DNA of 64,000 nt from Antedon bifida. Its lineage: Eukaryota; Echinodermata; Crinoidea; Comatulida; Antedonidae. This document shows positions 1 through 12,594 of this stretch, one piece after another. The DNA lies in NCBI GenBank assembly GCA_963402885.1, contig OY727098.1:2289001-2353000 (forward strand). Direction: 5' to 3'. The notes under the pieces were generated by a model. It did not search any database. It was not told where the DNA came from and saw nothing but the letters and a program-made list of their open reading frames with translations. A program made the position numbers and the translations under genes. Position 1 is the stretch's first letter, and every line of letters begins with the position of its first letter.

Positions 1-1560
1 TTCATTTTCTCTTGAGCATTCATGTTTATATTTAAGCTGAGTATTTAAGTGAATTAATATTTTGTTAGATAAATAGTTCGATCTAATTGTATCTTAGGTA
101 TGTTAACGTCATGCAACGTCATAAGCGTATGTAGATTAAATTGCCCGCCAAATTAGGACCATGCTAGTAATTACACTTACCCTCTTTTAATTCCCAAGTG
201 ATTATAATGGTTTAGTCTGAACGAAGACAGTGTTAGAAACGTGCGGAAGCTAACAACCACCACTAACCCTCTTTGCGAAAGCCATGAATCTCCCGGCAAA
301 TACCGAATCCGAAGCATTAGGCGTGTTCATGAGGGGGCCTAGAAAGTCGAAGGGGACAGGGTGTTATAGGTACGCTGAAACCGGGTCATACTATCGAAAG
401 GTCAAGTACGTATAAGGAAATTGTGCTGGTTACATGATTGACACAGTAGCCCGGGGATGTTGCTGTAAAACCAGTCAGCACATTTTAATGTTTTTACCAC
501 ATTATCACACTTTCTCACACATAATATGCAGTGAATAATGGTTGTCTATCAATCGTTCACCGTAAGCTAAATAGTACAACGTACATGAAGTTCAACTCAT
601 CCATCGATTATTGTACACTTAAATTAAAATTTATTTAATTACAGTACTACACAGTACTCCTGAGACAATAATTAAAATTTAGAACGCGCCAATTTCAAAC
701 AATATTCAAAGGTGTAGTAAGGTGATGTGACACGCACACTGATCTTGCCTGTTTCTATTTCCATTTTAAGGGGTTTAAAACTTTATCTATAAAAAGAAAG
801 ACTATATTACATTTCTTGTATATGTTGCAAAAAATATATGCATTAGGGGCCTACGGTAAAATGTACATTGTGAATAAAGTACACGTAGGTTCACTGGTTA
901 GGCCGCCTTATTACGGTAGGCCTATGTACCAGCTGATTGCCGAGCACGAACTCGTTACTATTCCTTCTCTATACTACCGGTACTGGCTGATGTGATGACG
1001 TAATAGGTTAAAGATGATGAAAGTGACGAAAATGATGACCAGTCTCTTTTTTGTATGCAATGACAGGAAGTCATGTTACTGCATGCTTTCATAATTCCAT
1101 TTTGTAAATTCAAACCACAGAATCACAATGCAAACAAAACTCAATAGGAAACGACGTACATGAAACAAATAAAACAACATGGTATCTAGTGTCAAATCTC
1201 GTTAGACAGGTTAAAACAAAACTAAACTACCGGTAGCACACGTAAACGAATGCGCCGTAGGCTGGAATGACAGTCCTCTTGGTGTAAGCAAACAGGTTGG
1301 TATAATAGACCCATATTTGATATTCAAATTGGTTGTTAAATATATTAGATGACCAGAATATGGCCTCTTGTTATAGACATTATTAATACATTTCCAATTA
1401 CTTAAATCCACCCACGGACATCGATATTTCTGTTCACATACCTTATACGGTAACATTTTGTGTTTACGTTTGAGCACCTGGACAGATCGTGTTCATCATC
1501 TATTCTCACAGGTTGTATACCTATACCCAGGAAACTGGATGGATTTGCTTTATATTTTAA
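1..1560. other. Non-coding stretch, no gene seen
   Basis: I see no convincing coding exon on either strand. The open frames are short, have low-complexity or mixed composition and match no domain I recognise. No clear SINE head or inverted repeat is visible. The sequence is AT-rich and unique-looking by eye. Confidence 0.5.
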
Positions 1561-1570
1561 AAATAATTTT

Positions 1571-1912
1571 AAAAATTCTTCTCTCTTGCTTTCATTTATT
1601 CATTCACTCACTCACTCCACCCTTTGTTCGTTCGTTTACTCACTCTCACACTCCATCCTTCCTTCGTTCGTTCCTTCGTTCGTTCATTCGTTCGTTCCTT
1701 CGTTCTTTCCTTCGTCAGTTCCTTCGTTCCTTGGTTCGTTCGTTCCTTTGTTCTTTCCTTCGTTCGTTCGTTCGCTCCTTCGTTCGTTCGTTCCTTCGTT
1801 CGTCCGTCCGTCCGTTCATTCGTTCCTTCGTTCATTCATTCATTCGTTCCTTCGTTCATTCATTCGTTCGTTCATTCATTCAATCGTTCTTTCGTTTATT
1901 CACTCATTTAAT
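1571..1912. repeat. Tetranucleotide microsatellite (TTCG/TTCA/TTCC)n
   Basis: An impure run of TTCG, TTCA, TTCC and TTCT units fills about 340 bp. It keeps several frames open on both strands (Ser/Phe/Arg/His-rich on plus, Thr/Glu/Arg/Asn-rich on minus). These frames follow from the 4-bp period having no stop in most phases and are not genes. Confidence 0.9.
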
Positions 1913-2569
1913 TAACAGTATTGCATATTACATAAAATGGACTAAAAATAATTCAATCAATTAACGAGAACTTCACTGCATTCGTGATTAAAGCTTCTAA
2001 AATGGCCATCTTTGCGTCAGCATGACGTAGTTAAATATTGATTCCTTTTACCTTAATTAATATCGGTCTTTAATTAACCCGGTTGCTTTTATCACCTTCT
2101 AATAAAATATTTCATTTATTGCAAGTGGCAAGTTTTAAAAAAAGCTACCATTGAGACTAAACACAACATAATTTAAAAGTATGCTTACTGAGACCAGTGC
2201 AGCATACATTGTTTGGAAATTCCTGTAGGCCTACTTTGCTGATGTTATTTGTGGACCTGAAAAACATATATTGATGAGGAGAATTAGGCAGCTGTCGACT
2301 CACTTTATCTGCTTTATCTACTGTCAGTAGAAAAAGTCGAATCAAATATCTCTGATGCATTGCTAAATTATGATGTGAACCTACAGAGTAAATTACTTGT
2401 TTTCATTTATATGCAAAGTGTATACACCATCAAATATAAATTTATACATAGAATAGAACATGATTTTAAATATGCACACGTTTTGTACGTTACGAATGTA
2501 CAAAAACTGAAAAATTATTGACATAGTTGTTATAAACGAAAGAAATTCTACAAAAGACACCGTTTTTGT

Positions 2570-2690
2570 GCCCAAATATAGTAGTGATATGCTCAAATAT
2601 GGTAGTGATATGCTCAAATATGGTAGTGATATGCTCAAATATGGTAGTGATATGACAAAGTTTGATAGTGTAAACAGGGTTTACAAACGT
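2570..2690. mobile_element. Rearranged MITE (family 1) with 21-bp tandem expansion
   Basis: The right half matches the family-1 MITE seen elsewhere in the window: the GTGCCCAAATAT core and the AAGTTTGATAGTGTA end. The internal segment GCTCAAATATGGTAGTGATA is tandemly repeated about four times with a 21-bp period. The left terminal repeat is not recognisable. Confidence 0.65.
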
Positions 2691-2825
2691 TTTAACGTTT
2701 TATAAAACAAGAAAAAAAAAGAATAAAACATAGAAGGACAGAGAAATTAACATTGAAATTAGAAATTTAGTTAAAGATATAATTTAAACTTACATGTAAA
2801 TAACAATAAAAAGGTTATTATTTTT

Positions 2826-2922
2826 AGTCGCGTGCAACTCGACTCTATAGCTCACTATGTCGGTCGGTTGGTCGCTCGGTCGCTCGGTAAACACTAACTC
2901 AAATTTGCGCACGCGACTGCAG
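2826..2922. repeat. Short imperfect inverted repeat with GGTCGGT/GCTCGGT runs
   Basis: TCGCGTGC near the left is mirrored by GCACGCGA near the right. Between them is a GGTCGCTCGGTCGCTCGG tandem core. It looks like a small dispersed repeat; no function is visible. Confidence 0.4.
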
Positions 2923-5489
2923 CTATTTAATATTTTATTTATTTATTTCATCGTCGTAGGCCCCATACTATAGAAGCAATGTTGTTGAGTCTAAAACGTT
3001 TGAAACATAAATCGACTGGTGTTTTTTTGCTACAGGCAAACAGACAATGATACTACAAAACATTATGACAAACAGAGAAATCGTCCCACTTTCATCGAGT
3101 ATTTCGAGAATACTTTTGGAAAAATATCAGGCCAATTAATCACATTTATATCTAAAAAGTTAGCTGTTAGCTGCAGACTGGAATGGGAGTAATTTGACTC
3201 TGAGAGAACCCGGTCCGTGTCTGTAGAGTCGGGAACTTTAGTCATTGGTTTTCTTGTTTCCCGATGGATTGCACACACAACTTACTCACAACACAACACA
3301 ACTTCGTCTGTACCAATAAGATACATGAAAACAATGAAAGGAAATGGGGGTAACAACACTTATAGACAATTCCACTTTCATTTAACGTATAACATACTTT
3401 TTACGGTGTCTTTCGATTTTGCTTTCAGAAGAATTTAGATACTGTTATCAATTATTGACTCTCAAAATTGATGAAGCACACCTACTGTCATTTGATGTTT
3501 TTATTTCACCTCTATTAAAAAGCAGCATTGTTAGTATTTTATCAAACAATTTGACAGATAAGCAATTTACTAAACAAATTATGTGTTAACGGAAATACTT
3601 ATGGACAAATACAGGTTAGACTTGGCTGACAATGATGTAGTAGACGATTTCGTAATACCTTACGTGACAAACGTGTAAAGTATTGCCTACACCTAAACGT
3701 TATCGGCTTATCCAAAGAAACCATACTCATGTGTATATTCACCCTACAGGTATGACCCAGGAGTACCTGCAATGCCTGCATTATGACACGACAATTCTGT
3801 TATCTACTAGTTATGCTTGTGTGATGCATCCTTCAAAAGTAAAATAAACAAACTCTCGAATATAATATACAAGACTAGAGATGTTTTGCACCCCGCATCG
3901 ACTCGACTATTACTCATCTTTGGCAACTTGTATTGCAATCAATGATGAAATACCAAATAAAATACTTTAAAACATGGACATCAGCAAATACCAGTTTATG
4001 ACGAAATACTAAATAAATACTTAATCTTAAATACAAGTGTGGCTTACTAAATATTGACCTACTTAATGACCGTGGACATAATGAAATCTTCGTATGATGT
4101 TTAAGCCTATATTAATAAACTAAGATATCAACTCGAATACATAAATAATAATCTCTCTCCCCTTATACAACTCTCCTCCTGTACCATACAATGGTAGGGA
4201 TGGTTTCTTCACACAGCATTATTACGTCATCATACAAATATTACTTCAACTCAATAATTCAGTGTATAATTCCAACTACTACTGATAGAATTTTGGCAAA
4301 TCTATCAGTCATACGTAATCTATGTCGTCATTCTAATTGGTGACCCTTTTAATAAGCCTAAAGGGATATTTTCTCTACCCCCATTCACTGCATATGAATG
4401 ATTTTGCCGAAATTTAATTTTTCCCCTTAATCTGTAGGCTATAACGTCTTATTCTTCAAAACGCCTGCCAAGGTTTGTATTGGTCATCGTTATAACAATA
4501 TTTTTTTTTAAGTCTTTAAATTGAGGAACTAACTTTATCTAGTGTCGTCTTTGGATACCGTGGAAAGTTGTCTCTTTTTCTGGTACTCACTCACATCTTG
4601 TAATTACTTTTCCAATTTCATATTTCGCATACACTGTTCGTATGTTTTCATATTTCGTTCCATTGCTTTCACGTAATATGCTACTCTAACACAAAACGCA
4701 ATATAAATTTGTTTTTATAGTCAACAATTTTTATTTCCAAAACAATTATAATCAAGTACATTATAAACAATTCAAACTATAATTCAATTATACTCTTCCA
4801 ACTCAATGAAAAATGTCATCAAATTAAATCAATTAAATTGTATAAGGCTTAGGCTATATTCATAACTTACTTTATATAATTTCTATTGAAAAACATGTGA
4901 AAAACAAGGTCATAAAGCATATTAGTTGAATGTTTACACAATTATGGCTCATTGAAAGATTATCAAACAATCGAGATTTTAAAGAAATGTTTACAAGAAC
5001 GAGCATGAAAATCAAATTTTTGGTTTTTAGTACCAATGAATCATCCATTAGCCATAAAAGGAAACTTCTTCAACAAAAAAAAACCAAACACATACTAAAC
5101 AAAGATGTCAAGTCGCGGTTTTAGTTTTAAAATATCTTAATTTAAACAAAGATATATATGTGTAAACATTTTGGAAGACTTAAAATTAAGTAGTAGGCCT
5201 TTTGATAAATCAGTTAAGATTAATAAAATACATCAATCGGCTATCTAGATATAATTGTAATCAATTACTGTATGTCTAAAAAAAATCCTATCAACATTTA
5301 ACAGTAAGCCGCCTAGTAATAATGTTAATGTGAACAAATGTATAGGCCTAGAACGTTTCAGTCTATTATGCCTGAATCACATTGGAATGTAACTGAAGTT
5401 TGCCTGAGAAAGACTGCCGTTAAATTATTCGGCATCATTCAATCTAAAAGAATGGAAAATTGTCGGTAAGCATAAATGGAATAACTAGT
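2923..5489. other. Non-coding stretch downstream of cyclophilin copy 1
   Basis: No gene or recognisable element. Frames are short and AT-rich. The 3'UTR of the cyclophilin gene must lie at the right edge; no canonical poly(A) signal could be placed with confidence. Confidence 0.4.
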
Positions 5490-7369
5490 TTAAGGGGTTT
5501 CGGTGTCTGAGTTGTTGGTCAAGTCTAGGCCTTCTGGGTGAGGCAAGTGGTAAGGCTCTTTAACGGGGATGACACCGCAATCTGAAACTCGGATGATTCT
5601 ATCTGGGAAAGCATAATCATTGGTATCTTCATCAACGATCAGATCAATAATATCCTGTAGAATAAATTGATGGGTATTATTAGTAAATTATTAAGATATT
5701 AATGATTGTGCGTATTAATATTAACGAAATGTATCTCAAGAGAATAATTTTGGAATGTGGTCAAACCAAGTATTGCAACCACATAAATGACATAATCTCG
5801 AAAGCTTAAAGCTATATGTTATTCATTAATCTCGAAAGCTTAAAGCTATATGTTATTCATTAATATGAAGAGCCACCTATAGTTGGTCTAAAATCTTGCT
5901 TGGATCAGACTATGCATCGCGATGGCGGTAGACAGGATGTTATTGATAAATGGTAAGTCAAAGCACTTTATTAAGCAACCGTCAATGGGGGTGGTAGAAG
6001 AAAAATAATTAATACTGCAAAAGGGCATTAAATAAATCAATTAAATTAATAATATGGCAAACCTACCATTCCTTCAATAACTTTTCCAAATACAACGTGT
6101 TTGCCATCAAGCCATTTAGCACTGTTCAATAAGATGAAGAATTGTGAGTTGTTTGTGTCTGTTCCAGCGTTAGCCATTGATACCCATCCTGGTCCCCAAT
6201 GCCTCAAGTTGAAGTTCTCGTCGGCGAAATATTCTCCATAGATGCTTCGTCCTGTAAAATGTAGAAATTAAGCGCTTAGCTCATCATATTCAAAACATGA
6301 TTGATTTATCCCTCGACCTAGCAGTCCTCCTTCGTTAATTCTCATTACCATCGAGAGCAATCGTTTTGCTATTCAATAAGTTTCGTATTATTTTAAGACC
6401 CAATTAAATCGAATCTTGACTTACAGACAATTAGGCCTACACGCATGCGTACAAGTTGATTAATTATGGCTTCCTTTATTGTAGAATAAGGCAGTTGTAT
6501 GGGATTAGATTCAACAAACAAATGAAAGAACTTATTACCTCCTGTACCATCTCCGTTTGAGATGTCACCCATTTGGATTACGAAATCGGGTACCACACGG
6601 TGGACAATTGTGTTGTTGTAGCTCATATTTTTCTAAAAGGAAAACAACAAAAAGCAACAAAAGTAAAAAAAATGATTTTTAAAGAATTATACATTTATAA
6701 ATTCATGTTGAAGTAACAGACAGGAACTATACATTTTATACACAAAGATCAGAAGAGCAATTCAGTTGTAAAGTAAAATGTGAAGACCGTAATTTTTTTT
6801 TTTCATAAACTAGAAGCTTTAAATTTTTCAAATTGAAGTATATCCTATAATCTTATGATCCTATAGTGATGAAAGTACGTGGACTGTTAACTAAATATAT
6901 ACTGCAACGAACTGCATTTTCTCAGTTTGTAATTTCTGCCATACAACAAAGATCATATTAACATTTGTTGGACAACGAAACCAGACTATTAACGAAACAC
7001 ATACAATGACAGTATGAAAGATACATTTGAAATAAAAACATTTACAAAGAAATTCAGTAATCATACAAGAGCGATTATTATTCTGTTACTACTTACATCT
7101 TTTCTCCATCCTCCTCTTGCCAGGGCAGCAAAGTTCTGTACTGTAACTGGGCATGTCTCACCGAAAAGTCCAATAACGAATCGGCCAGCTGGCTCGTCAT
7201 CAATCTCAATATCAAAGAACACTTTCTTGGTTACAAGTAAATCGTTGGTTCTGTCACGGTCCGTATCTTCCCATGGTTTTGGTTTTCTTGCTTTACGTTT
7301 CTTAGCATCCACAGAAAGGAATGATGCCACCAGGCAGAGAATTACGCAAATGTAAAGTGTTAACTTCAT
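5490..7369 (-). CDS. Secreted cyclophilin-type peptidyl-prolyl isomerase, copy 1
   Basis: Predicted to catalyse cis-trans isomerisation of Xaa-Pro bonds in the secretory pathway. Coding exons on the minus strand are 7369-7097, 6632-6539, 6251-6067 and 5654-5490. All junctions are GT-AG, the frame is continuous, and the product is 238 aa. Residues 1-22 form a signal peptide (hydrophobic [14 protein letters not shown], then a basic KKRKARKP stretch). The cyclophilin domain starts near VFFDIEID. Active-site features visible are the HR pair in [24 protein letters not shown] and the [13 protein letters not shown] tryptophan; the CypA Met61 position is Val. The tail [14 protein letters not shown] is not typical of vertebrate PPIB and I see no KDEL. 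It is a tandem paralogue of the gene at 12595-14110. The closest family could be PPIB-like or another secreted cyclophilin. Confidence 0.9.
5793..5863. repeat. 34-bp exact tandem duplication in intron
   Basis: Two copies of a 34-bp segment beginning TAATCTCGAAAGCTTAAAGC lie head to tail in the last intron of cyclophilin copy 1. The copy-2 intron lacks it, so it arose after the gene duplication. Confidence 0.8.
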
Positions 7370-7908
7370 GATCTGAGGAAAAAGAATTATACAAATTCTA
7401 GCAATTCTACTTTTGATCGGTTCAACTGTAAATGTTAAGTTGTAAGTTGTATCCGGATTCCTCAAACGTCTATGTCTAACAGTAGGCCTAATTATAGTTT
7501 TGTATCATAGAAAGAAAAAGAAGGGTCATATAAGCTATCTGGCTTTTTAACCGACCCATTAACACCAAGAAAGTATTAGGCAAGCAAATAGTATTAGTAA
7601 ATAACTGGTCTAATAGCTAGATAAAGGTTCGCCTACACTGTGGAGTTGATACATCTTTCTAATGAATTTAGTGTAGGCCTAAATTAAAAAAAGTTAGGCC
7701 TAAGGTGAATGTATAATCTAGATGCAAAATGTTTTAGAACACTTATTTAATCGAGAGAGGTTAATACTATTTTAGGCCTATACACAGATTTTCTGGTGTA
7801 TTTTTTTAAACATACCGTACTATATCAGTGTTCCACACATTTGACTGAAAAATAAGTACAGTTAGCTTACAAACAACAAGAAAATAACGAAACTCCAGGC
7901 ATACTTAC

Positions 7909-7955
7909 AATATTTTTTCCGATGTCTTGCTTCTTCAATCGTCTGAATTAACATG
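7909..7955 (-). other. 5'UTR exon of cyclophilin copy 1
   Basis: A GTAAGT donor sits immediately after base 7909 on the minus strand. The matching acceptor CTCAG ends at 7373, three bases before the start codon. The right edge is approximate, placed about 25-30 nt from a TATA-like box. The paralogue has the same layout at 14620. Confidence 0.65.
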
Positions 7956-8062
7956 TGATGCCAATACCATTTCATAGCCGGTATTTATGTAGGAGATCGG
8001 AGCTTACTCGGCCAACGAGGGGTCTAAAAGCTGTTGCATTTGCCAACACGACACACGTAGAC
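7951..8062 (-). promoter_or_regulatory. Core promoter of cyclophilin copy 1 (TATA-like, conserved block)
   Basis: The minus strand carries CATAAATA at 7989-7982. It lies within a block of about 110 bp matching 14651-14755 upstream of the paralogue: GATGCCAATACCATTTCATA, the TATA region, CTAAAAGCTGT and TTTGCCAACACGACACAC on the plus strand. The introns between the two genes are much more diverged, so this block looks constrained. A CCAAT word is present. I could not establish an ER-stress element. Confidence 0.6.
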
Positions 8063-8780
8063 GTGTACGGATTTTTGTGAAGATTTTGTATTTACATTTG
8101 TAACAAAAGATATAATTAGTAGTGAGATAATGAGTCGCTTCTTTGTTCACATTGTGTATTAGTGTTGATCAAAATATATATTTTGCCATATTCATAATCT
8201 TATTATAATTATGTCATATCAAAGTGCAGCCAAGATTTGTTAGGTTGTCTACCCTCCTCCTTTCTGTTTGTTTGTATACGATATTTTTTCATCTTATGTC
8301 TCATACTTTTTGGATGACGTAAACATAATTAGTTCTAAATTTCCTGAGAAATATTTGGAAAATGCTTATAACTATAATGTTTTTAACGTTTATAATACTA
8401 TATAACCAGTTTTTAATTTACTTTTTTCTCCCAATGACTGAGTTAATGAGTTAGACCTAATTAGATTCTCGACTTATATTTCTTATTTAAGTGAATATTA
8501 ATTTTATTATCATTATTTGAATACAATTACAAAATTTCAAATAAACTGAATAAAAAACATTTTTTTATCCATTTTCATAATTCGTAATGTCATCTTATTC
8601 TATCATTTCTACTTATATACTCCATAATCTCAAATTATAATTATAATACATAATCTCGAATTATATAATCCATAATTTCGAAATATATATTCCATAATAA
8701 CGAATTATGTAATGCTTTAAAAATAAGCATATACAGTGTAGGCCTCTATGTACAGTACAGAATTTGATTCTTACTATATT
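8063..8780. other. AT-rich intergenic sequence
   Basis: No gene seen. The stretch 8610-8720 holds imperfect repeats of an ATAATCTCGAATTAT-like unit. Confidence 0.4.
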
Positions 8781-8903
8781 CGGCGACAACAGACTCATTT
8801 CCCACTCGTCTTTGTTTTCAACAAGGGGTATCCCTGACTTTCATACCTATTGTCTACCAAACGATTGTTTTCAAATCCCCATAACGTGGCAGGTAACACA
8901 TTT
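8781..8903 (+). repeat. Repeat pair member A (matches 16058-16179)
   Basis: About 120 bp starting CGGCGACAACAGACTCATTT is nearly identical to 16058-16179, in the same orientation relative to each cyclophilin gene. It may be the outer part of the tandem duplication or a dispersed repeat. Sequence between it and each promoter is diverged. Confidence 0.7.
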
Positions 8904-9495
8904 CAGATCACAGCCGTATCAACATTTTTTATCACATGTTTAAAGATATATTGCATGCCATAATAATCGTATAATAATATTATATAAGTTATTCACTTCC
9001 GCAGAAAACTGAATAAAAAATGACTTTAGGCCTACTTATAAATAGACAAAATAAAGGTTAACCAAAAGCAAATCGGCCATCAGGCTATCTTTTTTTTTAT
9101 TTAATGTTTTATATGACATTAAAATGGCAAATTCAACAAACAATTGTATAAAAGATTTTTTTTTCAGGGGACATTATCTTCAATATGAAAATGGAAAAAC
9201 AAGTATACGAAAGTAAAAACATCAGTACGAACATTTTCTTCTAATCCAGTTTTGAGGGGCCATTATTTATTGGTTTTATTGGGCTTTTTTGGGGCTTTTT
9301 TTCTATATTGCATTAAGGCCTATAATATTATATTGAAAGACAGTGTTGTTTCATGTCTTTTTGTAGAAATACATAGAATATAACAATCATTACTCATTAA
9401 TTTATCGAGAGTAATGTGTTCCTCAATCCAAAATATCAGTAAAAACAATCCAAAATATAGATACATTTTATTTTATAAGTAAGGGATTCCACATA

Positions 9496-9600
9496 CAAGA
9501 TTCAAGATTCAAGATTCAAGATTCAAGAAATTTTATTTGTCCATAAAAATGGAAATTCACTTTGCTTGGTAGATTAAAAACAACAATATTGCAACAATTT
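9496..9600 (-). repeat. Retroposon-like 3' tail with (AAGATTC)n
   Basis: Four heptamer repeats of AAGATTC run into AAGAAATTTTATTTGTCCA. This resembles the 3' tail of a LINE or SINE of the type that ends in short tandem repeats. The element body is not recognisable. Confidence 0.45.
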
Positions 9601-9879
9601 AAAACGTGCAGTATCCCAGTATCTTTAAATTAAAAAATAGAAGATAAATAAATGGGATTTGATTTGATGGTGATTATGAAATTGAATGTATATAACATGT
9701 TGAAAGTTGAATTTCACACGTGTCTAAGCCAAAACGAATAATACATGACAACAGCTGTATGATTATCAAAGAAAGTCGATTTTTGGTGGCGCATATTTAA
9801 AAGCATCTACTTTTGTAGTTATTCGCTAATTAAGGTAGTTCTTGAGAGTTTCCAAACTTGCTCCTTTCTTTACGAAATA

Positions 9880-10016
9880 AAATTAATATTATACGAGAGA
9901 ATATTTCCTTTTTGTTGATCCAACAGATCGAAAAGTATTAAAAATGGTACTTACAACGACGATCTATTGGATCAGCAAAAAAAGAAAAATTCTCTCCTAT
10001 AATATTATATATAAAA
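9880..10016. mobile_element. Hairpin MITE-like element
   Basis: Two arms of about 50 bp are inverted copies: the left contains GAGAGAATATTTCC and TGATCCAACAGATCG, the right contains CGATCTATTGGATCA and ATTCTCTCCTATAATATT. They are separated by about 27 nt. There is no coding capacity. Confidence 0.7.
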
Positions 10017-10131
10017 TTATTTCAAGAAATTAAATACGTTTATACACAAGCATTCATTTGTTTGATACTTAATTTTTCCATTATGCATACAGCCTACTAC
10101 TGGGGACCATTTTAGGTTATTCAATTCGATC

Positions 10132-10376
10132 CTATGGATCCGTTCAGGCTTTGATATATATATACGGGTGAGTTACAAGCAAGCAATCTTACTAATCAAC
10201 GACGCTGATTGGTCAACTCATAATTTTATTTACGCCTACGTCGTTACGTTGCGCCTACCTACGCCGTTACTTTACGACTACGTCGTCACGTTGCGTCCAA
10301 TCAAGTGGGAACCGAGTTTTAGCGATAATCGGCTCCATTAAGCCAATAACCGGGTAAATAACTAAGCCTGAACAGG
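10132..10376. mobile_element. Fragmentary MITE (family 2) flanked by GTTCAGGCTT inverted repeats
   Basis: GTTCAGGCTT at about 10133 is mirrored by AAGCCTGAAC at about 10364. Between them lie family-2 MITE pieces: CTGATTGGTCAACTCA, repeats of TACGTCGTTACG, and the end TCAAGTGGGAACCGAGTTTT. The whole looks like a rearranged or nested element. Confidence 0.5.
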
Positions 10377-11837
10377 TTCTATTTTGAATGAAGGCTGCCG
10401 TGAACGGTGGTCAACGATGTGCGCTAGTATATACGGTAGGCATAGGAAGAGCATACATCATTAGGTTGATAATGAATATCTTATGACAAGAAAAATTCAA
10501 ATAATTCACCTAATAATAAATTTAAATACAGTACACATTGAATTATTATCAATCTTATATTTCAGTATGTAAATCGTTTAAGTAAAATGTTTACCATTTA
10601 CCTGTTTCTGCTAATATATCCTTACAAGTATGAATTGTTGGTTCTTCAACAGAGAGTTCAGCTGGCCCAGAATTGCTTTGAAATTCGCGCTTCTACCAGC
10701 CATATCAAGCGACTTAATGTTGTAACAACACAGTGAGTAATTTTGAGCGTACGACGGCTTAATATACAGTGTATCATATCATTTTAACAAGAAACCCAAA
10801 ATGAAATTCACAGTGCAAGCACTGAAAATGCAATAATAAAGGCAAATATGTCCCCTTTTGCAACAACACAAGTGGTGGATGGAGCATACCAACACAGTTC
10901 GTTCAGTCAGTCCACGACTATATTGCTGCATACAGTGTACACTGTCTTAGTCTACATAATTTGCATATTATAGAGAAAGGGTGCCTCACGCGCGCTCGAC
11001 TTGAATGCACGTTAACTTAACTATTATCTATACAATACAACTGCAATGTTTCCTCACATACTTCTTGAAAGAATATTTGATAGAACATTTTATATTGTTG
11101 TTGTCGAGTGAGCTTCGAGTACCATATTATAATTCTCCATCACTGAAAGGAAAGATAGTCACATTCTAGTAATGCCAATCTTTACCAGCCACCATCGAAA
11201 AGAGGGAATGTTTTATAATGCTTTTAAGATTGTTTGTTGCTCCTATATAATATTCTTATTTATAACATAAAGATCAAGCAACTATTCAACTTGTAAGAAG
11301 AAAGATTTCTTTGAACCAATTGAAATAGTAAAGATAGACTATTATTAATAAATGTTAATATTGTATACCACATTCCACAATGTCGATCGTATACATGCTT
11401 CTCCACTAAGCGGGTCACGTTAAATATGCATATTTAGTACAGAGAGAGGCAGGCATACGGTACCAACCAATATTTTTTTAGAAAGATCTGTAAGCGTACT
11501 ATGACCAAACCAACTATAAAACGAAGACAATTTGTTTTAATATTCGTGTACATTTGTATTTATTCATTTATTTCCAAAAACAACTATTATAATTAACAAT
11601 CACAATATACACATATTTCACAAAACATACTTCAATCTAATTCTACTAACATTAAGATATTCAAAATGATAAATAATATAAAGTTGAAATTAGAGAAATC
11701 AACTTCGATTCTAAAGCAAAACAAACTTTACGGCCCATTTAAAAAAAAATCAAACGAAATTATTGACGGGCTAAATTTCACCAAACCAAAACGAGACAAC
11801 CTATTTCTACCATACATACGACATCTACTAATACACT
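10377..11837. other. Non-coding stretch, no gene seen
   Basis: No supported exon, RNA gene or clear repeat on either strand. Confidence 0.4.
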
Positions 11838-11977
11838 AAAGCTCTGTTTACACTATCAAACTAGTTTGACACAAAAAAAGTGCCCAAATATGGTAGTGAT
11901 ATGACATCATCATGTCCATATGTGGGCACATCACATTTTTGTTGTCACATAAAGTTTGATAGTGTAGACAGAGCTTA
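11838..11977. mobile_element. MITE, family 1, near-complete
   Basis: The left terminal repeat AAAGCTCTGTTTACACTATC is mirrored at the right by GATAGTGTAGACAGAGCTT. The interior carries GTGCCCAAATATGGTAGTGA and ATGACATCATCATGTCCATA, then GGGCACATCACATTTTTG. It is non-coding, about 140 bp. Confidence 0.85.
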
Positions 11978-12417
11978 ATATCAATACAACGGGACAATAA
12001 AGCACGTTTACCTCAATCCAAAAGAACCTTACGACACAAATTAAAAATATGTAATTATCAATAAATACATTTAAAAAAATACTGATGAACCCTGTTGAGG
12101 TTAATAAAATACATCAGTTTACATAATAAATATTTTAAATTACACATACATTATCTATTCACACGAAACATCAATGGTCTATACAGGGAGGTGTTATTAA
12201 CAACTCCCTGGTCTATACACACGGAACACAAATGTCTATACACACGAAACATCAAAAGAAATGACAATAGAAATATATGCATCAAACTCCTCAGCCTATA
12301 TAGGACCTGTTTAGGACAATAACAAACGACGATAAATAAATACATACACAGATTTTTCCCACAGAAAAACCGAAAATCAGAAAAGTGAAACTATTATTTT
12401 CATCGAAGAAAGTATAA

Positions 12418-12535
12418 ATGGTTTTCCTAAGTTCTAGGATGAAAACGTTTCTATTATGTTTTCTGTAGGCAAAATATATATCTATCTGTTTACCGTTGAT
12501 CGCCTTGTATAAACGAGCCTTTAGAATAAAATACG
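12418..12535. mobile_element. Fragment of MITE family 3
   Basis: GTTCTAGGATGAAAACG, then TTTTCTGTAGGCAAAAT and a GATCGCCTTGTATAAACGAG end, match the family seen at 15605-15893 and 45255-45765. The left part is not clear. Confidence 0.4.
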
Positions 12536-12594
12536 CGGCATCAATCAATATGAAGATGAATTAACAATGTGTGAAAAGAAATAATAGTATTAAT

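Noticed and set aside
1458-1964. Overlapping open frames on both strands through the TTCG/TTCA microsatellite
   Set aside because: Openness follows from the repeat; composition is low-complexity and changes with unit phase.
7014-7355. Plus-strand frame across the first coding exon of cyclophilin copy 1
   Set aside because: It is the reverse strand of a well-supported exon. The same shadow appears at 13758-14096 opposite copy 2.
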